64,000 bases of DNA from Sphingobacteriales bacterium 50-39 (GCA_001898505.1 MKTZ01000015.1:124001-188000), one strand, 5' to 3'. Counted from the first letter of the stretch, positions 55,734-64,000 are shown. The notes: generated from the letters alone by a model not told the origin. Numbers and translations are program-made.

Positions 55734-56682
55734 CCTGGAGGGTATTATTGAACAAAAAATTGGCCGCCTGCTGAAAATCCTCCAGCGTGCTGAACGCCGC
55801 AGTCCCGCCTTTGCTGGTCGTATTGACCGCACCGGCAAGGCAACCCATTCGAAGACAGTCGGCAAAAGGTCTTCCCTGCAGGTAATAATGTATAAATCCG
55901 GCATTGAAACTATCGCCGGCGCCCACCGTATCTACTACCGCGGTGTGCGAAAAGGCCTGTTGGACTATCTCCATATCCTTTCCATAAAGCGCAGCCCCTG
56001 CATTGCCCTGCTTCACCACCACGATAGTATCGTGCCCTCTTATCTCCTTCACTGCTGCATCCGTAGTAGCCGCACCTGTCATGGCCATCAACTCTTCCGC
56101 ATTGGGCAGGAACAGGTCCACACAGGTCAATAAGTCGCGCAGATCGACATCCCATTTCTCGGCCGGATCCCATTGCGGATCGATGGAAACGGTAAGCCCT
56201 TTCGCCTTTGCTCTCCTGAGCAGCGACAACAGGCCGTCCTTCAATCGCCGCTGTAAAAAAATGGAACTGATATGCAAATGCCGTGTGGAATCCAGCATCT
56301 CATCGTCCACGTCTTCGACCGACAGTTCCTCCATCGCACCCGGGAACGTCACATTGGCACGATCATCCAGGTAGCTCAAAACAACCGTGCACCCGGTTCG
56401 GCTTTTGTCGGCATAAAGGATATCGTCCGTATGCACGCCCCTTTCCCTCAGCGCAGAAAGAACAAGCTCTCCAAAGCTATCGCGGCCGATCATCCCCAGG
56501 AAATTGACACTGGATCCCAACGTACTGATGTTACTTGCAAAGATGGCCGAGCTGCTTCCCAGCGCAAGGGCCATATCGTTCGCAATGATCTCCTTGCCGA
56601 CCGAAGGAAATCCCTGGATCCCGTTGAGGATCAGATCCACGTTCAATTCTCCCACTACTAATACATCGTACCTTTTATCCAT
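55717..56682 (-). CDS. PfkB family carbohydrate kinase
   Basis: A 321-aa ribokinase-fold kinase with N-terminal GELNVDLIL and C-terminal DTVGAGDSFNAGF, in which D257 is the catalytic base. Between an AgaS-like isomerase and a class II aldolase it most likely phosphorylates tagatose-6-phosphate or a related ketose phosphate. Confidence 0.9.
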   Translation of the reverse strand: MDKRYDVLVVGELNVDLILNGIQGFPSVGKEIIANDMALALGSSSAIFASNISTLGSSVNFLGMIGRDSFGELVLSALRERGVHTDDILYADKSRTGCTVVLSYLDDRANVTFPGAMEELSVEDVDDEMLDSTRHLHISSIFLQRRLKDGLLSLLRRAKAKGLTVSIDPQWDPAEKWDVDLRDLLTCVDLFLPNAEELMAMTGAATTDAAVKEIRGHDTIVVVKQGNAGAALYGKDMEIVQQAFSHTAVVDTVGAGDSFNAGFIHYYLQGRPFADCLRMGCLAGAVNTTSKGGTAAFSTLEDFQQAANFLFNNTLQDVAQG

Positions 56683-56698
56683 AATTTCAATGCTGTCG

Positions 56699-57856
56699 TC
56701 AGTAAATATTGACCCCTTCCACCACCCTTGTGATGGCTCCGCTGGCCGATGGCTCGTCGGGTCTCAATCCCAGGCGCAGGGACTTGTAGAACCCCAGCAG
56801 CTGTCCCAGAAGAATGTAACACACGGCGAGATATTCATCATCCGTGCGCCATCTGCCCGTTACATCCAGCCGAAATGAATATCCCAACTTTTTATCCACT
56901 CCCGTAATATTCCCCTCGGCTACCGCCATTTCCAGCATAGGCCGCGTCCCCCGATCGGACTCGATCAGGTCTTTCTCATAAAGAGCCGCAAATTTGTTCC
57001 CCGAAAGAAAATAAACGATGAGCGTATGTTCATCCACCACCGCTTTTGGACCATGCCGGAATCCAAGATAGGAATCGCTTTTGCATATTACTTTTCCATC
57101 CGTCAGCTCCTGCAGCTTCAAATGCGACTCCGTAGCCGTTCCGTAAAAACTGCCCGATCCCAGGAAAAATGCCCTGTTAAAATCACTGTCGCAAATCTTT
57201 TTAACAATGGGAGCAAACTCGCCGATGATCCTTTCTCCATAACCCGCGATCCGGGCTACTACCTCCTTATCTGCATCCGCTTCGCCAATCCTTGCCATCA
57301 GGACTCCCGCCAGGAGCATCCCTGAATAACTGCTGGTCATCGCGAGGCTAAGATCATTGGCCTCATTGGGCAGGACAAACACAAACTTCTCACAAGAGGT
57401 GTTATAATTTGCCAGCTCCCCATCCTTATTGCAGGTAATGATAAGATGATAACACAGCGGACAATATTCGTCGGCCAGTTTAAGGACAGCGGTGCTTTCG
57501 GGGCTGTTACCCGACCGGGCAAACGATATCAATAACGTGGGTATGTCCCGGTGAAAAAAATCCTCCGGATGCGTTACGATATCCGTGCTGGCTATGGCCT
57601 CGGCAATGATGCCGGTGCTCCGCTGCCACAGCCCTTTTAGTGACAGCCCGATATAAGCGCTCGTCCCGGCCCCGGTGAGTACGATCCGCTTTGATTGCGC
57701 CAATGCCGTGCGTAAGAAGATCTCAACGGATTCCTTTCTCGCACACACCTTCTCCCACACCTGCCCCCAAACATTCGGTTGCTGGCAGATCTCCCGGGCT
57801 GTGTGTATAGCGCCAAGACGTGTCAGTTCCGTATCATCAATATTTAGATAAGTCAT
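56699..57856 (-). CDS. agaS: AgaS-like SIS-domain sugar isomerase/deaminase
   Basis: 385 aa with two SIS domains (about 40-190 and 215-350). Sugar-phosphate-binding motifs are TGAGTSAYIG, SFARSGNSPES and the AgaS-typical SYLGFRHGPKA. AgaS converts galactosamine-6-phosphate to tagatose-6-phosphate with loss of ammonia. It is first in the 11-gene run and followed by PfkB and aldolase, giving the three steps from an amino-sugar phosphate to triose phosphates. Confidence 0.9.
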   Translation of the reverse strand: MTYLNIDDTELTRLGAIHTAREICQQPNVWGQVWEKVCARKESVEIFLRTALAQSKRIVLTGAGTSAYIGLSLKGLWQRSTGIIAEAIASTDIVTHPEDFFHRDIPTLLISFARSGNSPESTAVLKLADEYCPLCYHLIITCNKDGELANYNTSCEKFVFVLPNEANDLSLAMTSSYSGMLLAGVLMARIGEADADKEVVARIAGYGERIIGEFAPIVKKICDSDFNRAFFLGSGSFYGTATESHLKLQELTDGKVICKSDSYLGFRHGPKAVVDEHTLIVYFLSGNKFAALYEKDLIESDRGTRPMLEMAVAEGNITGVDKKLGYSFRLDVTGRWRTDDEYLAVCYILLGQLLGFYKSLRLGLRPDEPSASGAITRVVEGVNIY

Positions 57857-57935
57857 AGTTTATAATGCTTCAATACGTATCCAAATATACATTCAATAAC
57901 AAAAGAAACAAAAAATAACTATAAAATATTTCCTT

Positions 57936-57958
57936 TTATTTCTTTTTTAAAGAAATAA
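57936..57958. promoter_or_regulatory. Palindrome, candidate DeoR/AgaR-type operator
   Basis: TTATTTCTTT (57936-57945) / AAAGAAATAA (57949-57958), a perfect 10-bp inverted repeat with a 3-nt centre, in the 179-bp region between agaS-like (-) and DeoR-type (+) genes. A related AAAAGAAAC run lies just left of it. TTTC-rich sites are typical for AgaR/DeoR repressors. Confidence 0.6.
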
Positions 57959-58035
57959 CCTATCATAAAAACCTTACTTATACGATTTGAATCAACTTAT
58001 CTATCTTTACCTTTGTTTCACCTTAACTATTAAGT

Positions 58036-58812
58036 ATGGCAAATGAAAATGAAAGCACCGTCAGTCGTCGGAAGGAAATTTTGCGGTTGCTGAACGAGAA
58101 CGGGCGGGTGTTTGTAGAAGAATTAAGTAACACATTCAGTGTCAGCAAAGTAACTATTCGGAAGGATCTTGATCAATTGGAACAGAAGAATGTTCTTATC
58201 AAGGCCAGGGGCGGCGCGTTAAAGATCGACACGCTGGTCCCGGACCAGCGTGTCACCGACAAAATAAAATTGAACTTCGAAGAAAAGGCAAGAATAGGTA
58301 AAAAGGCGGCAGAGCTCATCCGGGAGTCCGAAAACATCCTTATCGATTCGGGCTCCACCACCTCGGAATTGGTACGAAACCTCCCGGACTTTCAGGACCT
58401 TACCATCATTACCAATGCATTTACAATTGCGAATCAGCTCCTTTCAAAACCCAACATCAATATGATCGTGCCGGGGGGCTATTTCCGAAAGAACTCCCAA
58501 TCGCTGGTAGGCCCCCTTGCCGAAAAAAGCCTGCGGAATTTTCATGTGGACAAGGTGTTTTTGGGCGTCGATGGGTTCGATACCCGGCTGGGCATTTTTA
58601 CCCCTATCCCGGAAGAAGCCCGGCTGAACGAGGTCATGATCGAGATCTCCAAAGAGGTCATCGTGCTGGCGGACTCGACAAAGTTCAACAAGAAAAGTTT
58701 CGCCTTTATTTGTCCGCTGGAGAGCATTCACAAAGTCGTCACCGACAGCAAGATCCATACGGACGACAAACAAAGGCTGCAGGATGCAGGGATCGAGGTC
58801 ATCATTGCCTGA
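58036..58812 (+). CDS. DeoR/GlpR (AgaR-like) transcriptional repressor
   Basis: 258 aa with a DeoR winged helix-turn-helix (about 10-65; EILRLLNENGRVFVEELSNT, SVSKVTIRKDLDQLE, ARGGA) and a DeoRC sugar-phosphate sensor domain (about 85-240; ILIDSGSTTSELVR, VFLGVDGFD, LADSTKF). It is divergent from the AgaS-headed run and probably represses it until a phosphorylated sugar appears. Confidence 0.93.
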   Translation: MANENESTVSRRKEILRLLNENGRVFVEELSNTFSVSKVTIRKDLDQLEQKNVLIKARGGALKIDTLVPDQRVTDKIKLNFEEKARIGKKAAELIRESENILIDSGSTTSELVRNLPDFQDLTIITNAFTIANQLLSKPNINMIVPGGYFRKNSQSLVGPLAEKSLRNFHVDKVFLGVDGFDTRLGIFTPIPEEARLNEVMIEISKEVIVLADSTKFNKKSFAFICPLESIHKVVTDSKIHTDDKQRLQDAGIEVIIA

Positions 58813-58823
58813 GACTAATCCCT

Positions 58824-60776
58824 CTAATTCGGCGTCGCATCATACACCTTGTAAGTATCCTGCGGACCATCCGTAAACAACACGAGCTTACTATCATGCC
58901 CGGCATCAGTATCACTGATCCTGAACCCCTTGAAAGAGAGGGTCTTTGTCTTTGTCAGTCCGTGGTCGCTGACAAAATTGAGTCGCACCACCATAGAGGC
59001 AAAATCCCAGTCATCGCTGTGTCCATGCGCGATCAGCTTGAAAGCCAGAAGGCCTCCATTGTTGCTGAACTCATCCATCTTCACCGGGGCCGGATTTGGG
59101 AACGTAAGCGTATAGTCATTCCCCTGTTTATTGAATTTGGAATGGTTGTCATAGATCTGGGCGACCCAATGCGGATTGTGCTCATTCCCTGATGCAATCG
59201 AGAGCCAGAATTCGGAATTGTCATTCTTATCATCATCCCCGGTCGCAAACGAGACATTGGCTGATTGTAATGTATAGACCTGGTTCGCGGGTGTACATTC
59301 CTGAATGGTGGTCTTGTCCGTGATGCTTTCGATACCCATCTCATTGCCATTGAGGTCGGTGAGGGTATATTGCAATGGTTTCGCATCAGTATAGTCGCAG
59401 ACCGTCCAAAAATTGTTCAGCAGGCCCAGGAAATTGTCCAGGTCTGTATTGAAGGTCCCCGGGAATTTCGGCGGGAATCCCACCAGGAGGCCATTGATAG
59501 TAACAGTAGCGTTCTTGTTGGCTATGGCGCCTTTCAGATCGACAAAGGCCGAAGCCCCGATACTATTGTACTGGAAATTGAGCCCTGCGGTGTCTCCACT
59601 GGTCTGCAAGGCAATATCCATATTGGCCAATACCCTTGCACCATACACGACATTGTTGATCATGACCGGGAATCCGCTGCCTGGCTGCGGCCCCTGACCG
59701 GGAGGATATAACGAAGTCGAGTCGGGCATGACATTGACCGTAAAAAGCTCCTTGATCGCATCGATAGTATAATAAATATGGTATTTGGAATCAGTGTGAG
59801 AATAATTAGCCCTCCCGGAATAGGCGCCATAAGAACCTCCGGCCGTCACCGCCAAAGACTGTTCAGCCAGCGATTCGGTCCGGGTGATCTGGTAGAGCTC
59901 GGTGCCGCCGCCGGGACTGCCGCCGAAACTCTTGCGCAGCGACTCTATGCCATCGTTGATCGTTGTTGCATTGGGATTGGCAACATCTACACTGGAATTT
60001 CCCTGGGAAACCACCGGTACAAACAGGCTGATCGGGTATCTATTAAAATTCAATACCTGGTGAGGGAAGTTACCATTGGAGATATCCTCAAAGGTATAGA
60101 TCATACCGGGCATCAGCATAGCCCCCTGTGATTCGGGCTGGGCGGACATAAAACTTTTGCTTTGCGCACTAAAGGTCATCGTGATCGTATGACAATCCAA
60201 TCCGGTCCCCTGGTCGGGTTGCAAAGGCGTTTCTGCCACCTTCTTCGGCACGATGAGAGGATCATCGCTCCAGCTGCGGATATCGTTATTGGACCTCAAT
60301 GTATAGCTGACATTGGTGCCTCCGATGTTCTTAGTAACTCTCGGCGAAGATATATACTCGTTGACCATAGAAGAGTTATTGACAGAGGACAGGTTTTGCC
60401 GGTTGCCCACAGGCCTGGAGTAATCCATGACCCTGTTTCCGGATGCTGCCTGGCCGGGATAACGCCGTACGCCCTGGTTGGCGACAAATATATTTTGGCG
60501 CACACTATGAGGTCCGACGGAGAACCTATTCGCCAGGTGATGGAAACGGATAAAACCCCTTTGCGGAACCATCCCGAGAGCCAATGGACGAAATCCATTG
60601 TTCCTGTTAAAGGATCTCTGATCGGAAGAATTGGGGCGACCGGGTGCGGGTGAATTGGGGCGGCTCATCGCGGGTTGATTGACCGCAGACGGAGCAGTCA
60701 TCACTCTCTTTATCTGGGCGCTGACGCTGATGGAGAGCATCATTAGCAAACAAACTTGCCAGTAGTACTTTTTCAT
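58824..60776 (-). CDS. Secreted cholesterol-dependent-cytolysin-like protein
   Basis: 650 aa. A signal peptide (1-20) and a Pro/Arg/Asn-rich segment (21-160) precede a region that I read as thiol-activated cytolysin domains 1-3 (about 190-495). Landmarks parallel pneumolysin: LMPGMIYTFEDI (221-232) to YPGALLVVDETL, SSVDVANPNATTINDGIESL (261-280), YHIYYTIDAI (332-341) and FPVMINNVVYGARV (369-382) to PLVYISSVAYGRQV. The cholesterol-binding domain 4 with its Trp-rich undecapeptide is absent. A different beta-rich domain (about 496-650) takes its place. It may form pores on non-cholesterol membranes; this is inference. It ends 11 bp from the convergent DeoR gene. Confidence 0.78.
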   Translation of the reverse strand: MKKYYWQVCLLMMLSISVSAQIKRVMTAPSAVNQPAMSRPNSPAPGRPNSSDQRSFNRNNGFRPLALGMVPQRGFIRFHHLANRFSVGPHSVRQNIFVANQGVRRYPGQAASGNRVMDYSRPVGNRQNLSSVNNSSMVNEYISSPRVTKNIGGTNVSYTLRSNNDIRSWSDDPLIVPKKVAETPLQPDQGTGLDCHTITMTFSAQSKSFMSAQPESQGAMLMPGMIYTFEDISNGNFPHQVLNFNRYPISLFVPVVSQGNSSVDVANPNATTINDGIESLRKSFGGSPGGGTELYQITRTESLAEQSLAVTAGGSYGAYSGRANYSHTDSKYHIYYTIDAIKELFTVNVMPDSTSLYPPGQGPQPGSGFPVMINNVVYGARVLANMDIALQTSGDTAGLNFQYNSIGASAFVDLKGAIANKNATVTINGLLVGFPPKFPGTFNTDLDNFLGLLNNFWTVCDYTDAKPLQYTLTDLNGNEMGIESITDKTTIQECTPANQVYTLQSANVSFATGDDDKNDNSEFWLSIASGNEHNPHWVAQIYDNHSKFNKQGNDYTLTFPNPAPVKMDEFSNNGGLLAFKLIAHGHSDDWDFASMVVRLNFVSDHGLTKTKTLSFKGFRISDTDAGHDSKLVLFTDGPQDTYKVYDATPN

Positions 60777-60887
60777 ATTGGTAAAAGTTTTTGGGTGTAA
60801 AGTTTCCAGACGGGATACGCCTGAAATTTAAATTTACTTTAGAAGGCATAGCCCCAAAAAGGGGAAATTCGCGAACGACATTATTAA

Positions 60888-60972
60888 TTGACGAACTGCA
60901 TCCGGCTGACAGCAGCGGGCCCGAACAAGTATAGGTGTTCGTCATTGACATATTTTTCCGGTAGTTGACGAA
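60888..60972. promoter_or_regulatory. Cluster of TTGACGAA motifs in divergent promoter region
   Basis: TTGACGAA at 60888-60895 and 60965-60972 with an inverted TTCGTCA at 60938-60944, all within 85 bp of the 239-bp region between the cytolysin-like (-) and secreted-protein (+) genes. The same octamer lies in repeat copies A and B. Confidence 0.5.
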
Positions 60973-61015
60973 TTTGTACTTGCGATCCGGCCCGGCCGGA
61001 CATTATATTCGTCTC

Positions 61016-62035
61016 ATGAAAACATCATTACTATTTTCAATGATCTTTGCGCCGCTTGTCCTCCCGGTGTCTGCATGGTCACAGCAGCGATCCGGCGACG
61101 CCTTTGACAGGGCCAACAACGCGCTCAACAAGGTGACCAATACCATAGCGGTATTCCAACCTTATTTGCTGAAAGCCCGTCAGCTCTTTTACGACGGGAA
61201 GCAGCTGGCGAATGATGTCCGGAATGCCGCCAAGCAAAATTTTGGAAAGCATGGCGCAGACAGCGCAGGAGGATACAACAACGGGTACAATAACAGCAGC
61301 TACAACAACAACAGCAACAACGGGTACAATACCTCCAATCCCAACGGGAACTATGGGAACAACGGGAATGGCAACGGAGGGTATTACAACGGTGGCTCCA
61401 ACAATAATGGCACACAGAACTATCTGCCCGGCCAAAGCCTACCGGTCAATAACCCCGCCACGATCAATAATGATGGTACGGGCAATTGGGGAAATCAGAA
61501 CAACGGTCTTTATGGAAACTGTCTGGACGTACTCACAGGGACTGTCATGGGGATGGGCGATGCGGCTCAATCTCCTTCCTCCGTAGACCTGATGTTCTTT
61601 GCTCCGGCCGACGGTCAGAATACTTATACATTGATGACACCGGGATTCGCCCGCAACAACAGCACGGCCGGATATATGACGGAACACGTAAGCGAACAGG
61701 TGCAGCAATGGAGCGACGTCAACGAGAGCGAGGTCTCCCCTACCCGGCTGACCCTGGGACAGTTCAACCAGATCCAAAACAACAGCCAGATCCAGAACGC
61801 GGTCCGCAACGCTCATGACTACGCAGGCTATTACAATTCAGCCGGGCAAAAGCTCGATGGCCAGGTCTTTGCCGTAAAAGTGCAGGCGGACCACCGGGAA
61901 GTATACGCCCTGGTGGCCATTTTCAAACAATTCGGCACCAGCGGCAGCAATGGCTATCTTAAAATAACGATCAAGTCCATCGGTATTGACGCCAACCATG
62001 ACGGCCAGCCGGATGCCAACGCCTACATACGCTAA
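61016..62035 (+). CDS. Secreted protein with Asn/Gly/Tyr-rich spacer, function unknown
   Basis: 340 aa from ATG 61016, chosen because the signal peptide (MKTSLLFSMIFAPLVLPVSA) starts there. Residues 25-80 are helical and charged. Residues about 86-135 are low complexity (YNNGYNN-, SNNNGYN-type runs), probably a flexible linker. The C-terminal domain (about 150-340) has NGLYGNCLDVLTG and ends with DANHDGQPDANAYIR, a calcium-binding-like Asp/Asn loop. I do not recognise a family. It is first in a three-gene operon of secreted proteins. Confidence 0.78.
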   Translation: MKTSLLFSMIFAPLVLPVSAWSQQRSGDAFDRANNALNKVTNTIAVFQPYLLKARQLFYDGKQLANDVRNAAKQNFGKHGADSAGGYNNGYNNSSYNNNSNNGYNTSNPNGNYGNNGNGNGGYYNGGSNNNGTQNYLPGQSLPVNNPATINNDGTGNWGNQNNGLYGNCLDVLTGTVMGMGDAAQSPSSVDLMFFAPADGQNTYTLMTPGFARNNSTAGYMTEHVSEQVQQWSDVNESEVSPTRLTLGQFNQIQNNSQIQNAVRNAHDYAGYYNSAGQKLDGQVFAVKVQADHREVYALVAIFKQFGTSGSNGYLKITIKSIGIDANHDGQPDANAYIR

Positions 62036-62045
62036 AGGATCAACC

Positions 62046-62777
62046 ATGAAATACGCTTCAGCCAGGCTGCTATTGTTCTTCCTGCTGGTCTCATCCCCAG
62101 CCCTGTCTACAAATGCACAAAGGGTAGTCGAGCGCTGGGTACACCCAAACATTCTGTTAGATGCCCGTCAGCTGCTGGGACACATCGGCCCTGAGAACAC
62201 GGATTACCGGCATAAGGACAACCTCGTCAGTTGGGGAGAGAACGGGACGACATGGCAATGCTATGCGGACTGCAGTGGATTTATCAATGCGCTGCTTGTC
62301 CACACCTATAAATTTACGGAGGACATGTTCGAAAAGAATTTCGGGCATCGCCGAATGTATGCCTACCATTATTTCGATGCCATCCAAAATGGAAAGCATT
62401 TTTACCGCATCCGGAACATCCGGGATATCCGTCCCGGAGATATAATTGCTTTACAATATGCCGACCGCTCTGAGCATGACGACAATACAGGCCATGTCAT
62501 GGTGGTCGACTCCCTCCCGGAAGTTCACCGGCCTTCAAAGGTGTTTGCGCCCAATACCCGGCAATTCCTGGTCCCGGTCATCGACTGCAGCCGCAGCGCG
62601 CATGGCAGCACAGACACACGATACGAAAAAAGCTATAGTGGACTTGGACGGGGCGCCTTCCGTCTGTATACGGACCCGAATGGTGAGATCGTCGGCTACA
62701 GCTGGAGCGGAGGCAATCCCAAGGAAGGCTTTGATCCCTTTGAGAATGCCATCGTGGTGGGACGGACCCTCTTTTAA
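62046..62777 (+). CDS. Secreted NlpC/P60-like cysteine peptidase/amidase candidate
   Basis: 243 aa from ATG 62046 (signal peptide to about NAQ, residue 25), 10 bp after the previous gene. NlpC/P60-like motifs are YADCSGFINALL with C76, RPGDIIALQY and TGHVMVVD with H150. The family cleaves peptidoglycan peptides or related amides. Third catalytic residue not identified. Confidence 0.78.
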   Translation: MKYASARLLLFFLLVSSPALSTNAQRVVERWVHPNILLDARQLLGHIGPENTDYRHKDNLVSWGENGTTWQCYADCSGFINALLVHTYKFTEDMFEKNFGHRRMYAYHYFDAIQNGKHFYRIRNIRDIRPGDIIALQYADRSEHDDNTGHVMVVDSLPEVHRPSKVFAPNTRQFLVPVIDCSRSAHGSTDTRYEKSYSGLGRGAFRLYTDPNGEIVGYSWSGGNPKEGFDPFENAIVVGRTLF

Positions 62778-62788
62778 AAATATAAGCT

Positions 62789-63259
62789 ATGAAAATATTC
62801 AGCATTATCTTTATCGGAACCCTGCTGGTGAACGGCGCCATCCCGTGTACCGCCCAAACGATCACGGGGTCCTGGATAAAAACGGAGGAGGTGGTGATCC
62901 ACCAGGATGGAACGACGGCCCAGACATTCATTAAAATGACAAAGCTGGCTCCCTGTCTCAAAACAGTGGTCTATACTTTTTCGTCGGACGGCAAGATAAA
63001 CGAAGATGCATCTCACTGTAAACCGGAATTCCAAAAGATAGCATCGACCAGCCTGCGTGGAGCCGGGTGGTCGATGACCGGAGACAAGGTGACGCTGACA
63101 GTGGCGGACAAGACATCTCCTTTTTCCCGGATGATATTCCATGTCAAAAAGGACGGAAGTGATAAGATGGTCTGGACTTTTGTCTATGCAGAAAATCCGG
63201 GCATCCCAAGCCTGACAAAGGCAAAAGAAATGATCACCACCTACGAAAGGGTCAACTGA
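62789..63259 (+). CDS. Small secreted lipocalin-like protein
   Basis: 156 aa with a signal peptide (to about TAQ, residue 23). GSWIKTEEVVIHQDG followed by alternating strands resembles the lipocalin-like proteins of Bacteroidota, with a Cys pair (C55, C76 approximately) that may bridge. It is last in the three-gene secreted operon, and its end overlaps the convergent kinase gene by 8 bp. Confidence 0.72.
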   Translation: MKIFSIIFIGTLLVNGAIPCTAQTITGSWIKTEEVVIHQDGTTAQTFIKMTKLAPCLKTVVYTFSSDGKINEDASHCKPEFQKIASTSLRGAGWSMTGDKVTLTVADKTSPFSRMIFHVKKDGSDKMVWTFVYAENPGIPSLTKAKEMITTYERVN

Positions 63260-64000
63260 TGGCCGCCTCGGTCTGTGAAAAACTAAGTACAAATCGCATC
63301 CCCCCGTCGGGCATAGGCTGTGCCTCTATACGACAGCCAATGGCCTTGGCCAGATCGCGGATGATATGTAATCCCAGCCCGTGGTTGGAGCCTCCAATCG
63401 GCCGCTCTTCGAAAAGTGCCGCCAGCTGTTCACGGTGACTGATCCCTGCGCCATTGTCGGTAATGGAAAGATGTATTGCACCGGACTCTTCCCAGGCATT
63501 CCACTCTATCCGGGCATCGGGCAAGCCGCCTACAGCCTTTGTCGCATTGGCGGTAAGATTGTGCATGATGCTGCGGAGGTAGTAATGATCCGTCCGGACC
63601 TTGAGATTGCCGGGATCGCGAAATATAAATAAAATGGAGTCCTGGGCCGGGAATACCTCCTGCAGCTCTGCGAACATCTCCCCCACATCGACCTCTGCCA
63701 TTTCCGGCCAAAACCGTTCCATCTGGCCTTTGCTCCACAGCAGCATGGTCTCCATAGTGCCCAATACATTTTGTGCAAGGCCCCTTATTCTGCTCGACTG
63801 TTCCCGGGCCTCTCCGGCTGTAACCATCTCCGGCGCCATTTCCTGCAATTGCAGCAGATGTACCAGTCTGGCCACCGGGCTCCGTAGGTCATGGCTTAAT
63901 ATGCCAAAAAAACGGGCCTTTATTTTATTGGCCTCGTCCAGCTCGGCATTCAGGCGTTTGAGCTCGGCATTGTTCTTCTTTCGGATACGCGCCTGCCGGT
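63252..64000 (-). CDS. Sensor histidine kinase, partial (5' end beyond window)
   Basis: The frame stays open to the window end, so only the C-terminal part is seen; GTG 63875 is an internal codon. A coiled coil (NAELKRLNAELDEANKIKA) leads to the HisKA box FFGILSHDLRSPVARL with the phosphoacceptor His, then an ATPase domain with N-box HNLTANATKAV, G1 ITDNGAGIS and G2 GGSNHGLGLHI. No partner response regulator is in view. Confidence 0.92.
   Translation of the reverse strand, partial: RQARIRKKNNAELKRLNAELDEANKIKARFFGILSHDLRSPVARLVHLLQLQEMAPEMVTAGEAREQSSRIRGLAQNVLGTMETMLLWSKGQMERFWPEMAEVDVGEMFAELQEVFPAQDSILFIFRDPGNLKVRTDHYYLRSIMHNLTANATKAVGGLPDARIEWNAWEESGAIHLSITDNGAGISHREQLAALFEERPIGGSNHGLGLHIIRDLAKAIGCRIEAQPMPDGGMRFVLSFSQTEAAIS

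Noticed and set aside
1-64000. CRISPR arrays, tRNA/rRNA genes, insertion sequences and prophage genes
   Set aside because: Nothing repeated at CRISPR spacing, no cloverleaf or rRNA segments, and no transposase, integrase or phage structural genes were recognised by eye.

Overview
The window looks like a chromosomal segment of a Bacteroidota species, most like Chitinophagaceae or a related soil glycan degrader. The evidence is four SusC/SusD outer-membrane uptake pairs, three of them with their own ECF sigma factor and FecR anti-sigma factor, secreted glycoside hydrolases, AraC, ROK and DeoR sugar regulators, TlpA-type thioredoxin lipoproteins and the absence of Shine-Dalgarno-like spacing. 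No rRNA, tRNA, insertion sequence, prophage or CRISPR array was recognised.

Region 1 (1-26.4 kb) holds three ECF sigma/FecR/SusC/SusD cassettes: 1610-8905 (+), 17277-9878 (-) and 18893-26329 (+). A secreted cytochrome c / PHM-like copper monooxygenase precedes the first, a Cys-rich secreted protein of unknown function follows it, and a ROK regulator sits between the second and third. Each of the three SusC genes has a 5' leader hairpin with a 6-nt loop. A 65-nt element recurs upstream of the Cys-rich gene and the ROK gene.

Region 2 (26.4-40 kb) looks like a deoxy-sugar (L-fucose-like) locus. A minus-strand set of three secreted hydrolases (unassigned 862-aa protein, GH97, GH29 fucosidase) faces a divergent AraC regulator. 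A four-gene operon encodes an aldo/keto reductase, an enolase-superfamily dehydratase-like enzyme, an SSS symporter and a lipoprotein mutarotase, with a divergent amidohydrolase. Together they could release, equilibrate, import, oxidise, delactonise and dehydrate a 6-deoxyhexose. This assignment is inference.

Region 3 (40-58.8 kb) is an 11-gene same-strand run (57856 down to 40048): AgaS-like isomerase, PfkB kinase, class II aldolase, PQQ dehydrogenase with cytochrome c, serine hydrolase, SusC, SusD, EamA transporter, esterase, an amidohydrolase fused to a BNR/VPS10 propeller, and a DUF4832-like protein. A divergent DeoR/AgaR-type regulator and a palindrome between them suggest one regulon for an amino-sugar or tagatose-type substrate.

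Region 4 (58.8-64 kb) encodes a secreted protein related to cholesterol-dependent cytolysins but with a replaced C-terminal domain, a divergent operon of three secreted proteins (Asn/Gly-rich, NlpC/P60-like, lipocalin-like), and a histidine kinase cut by the window end. The most notable items are the amidohydrolase-BNR fusion, the cytolysin-like protein with its neighbours, the repeated regulatory element and the large SusCD/PQQ/AgaS operon.
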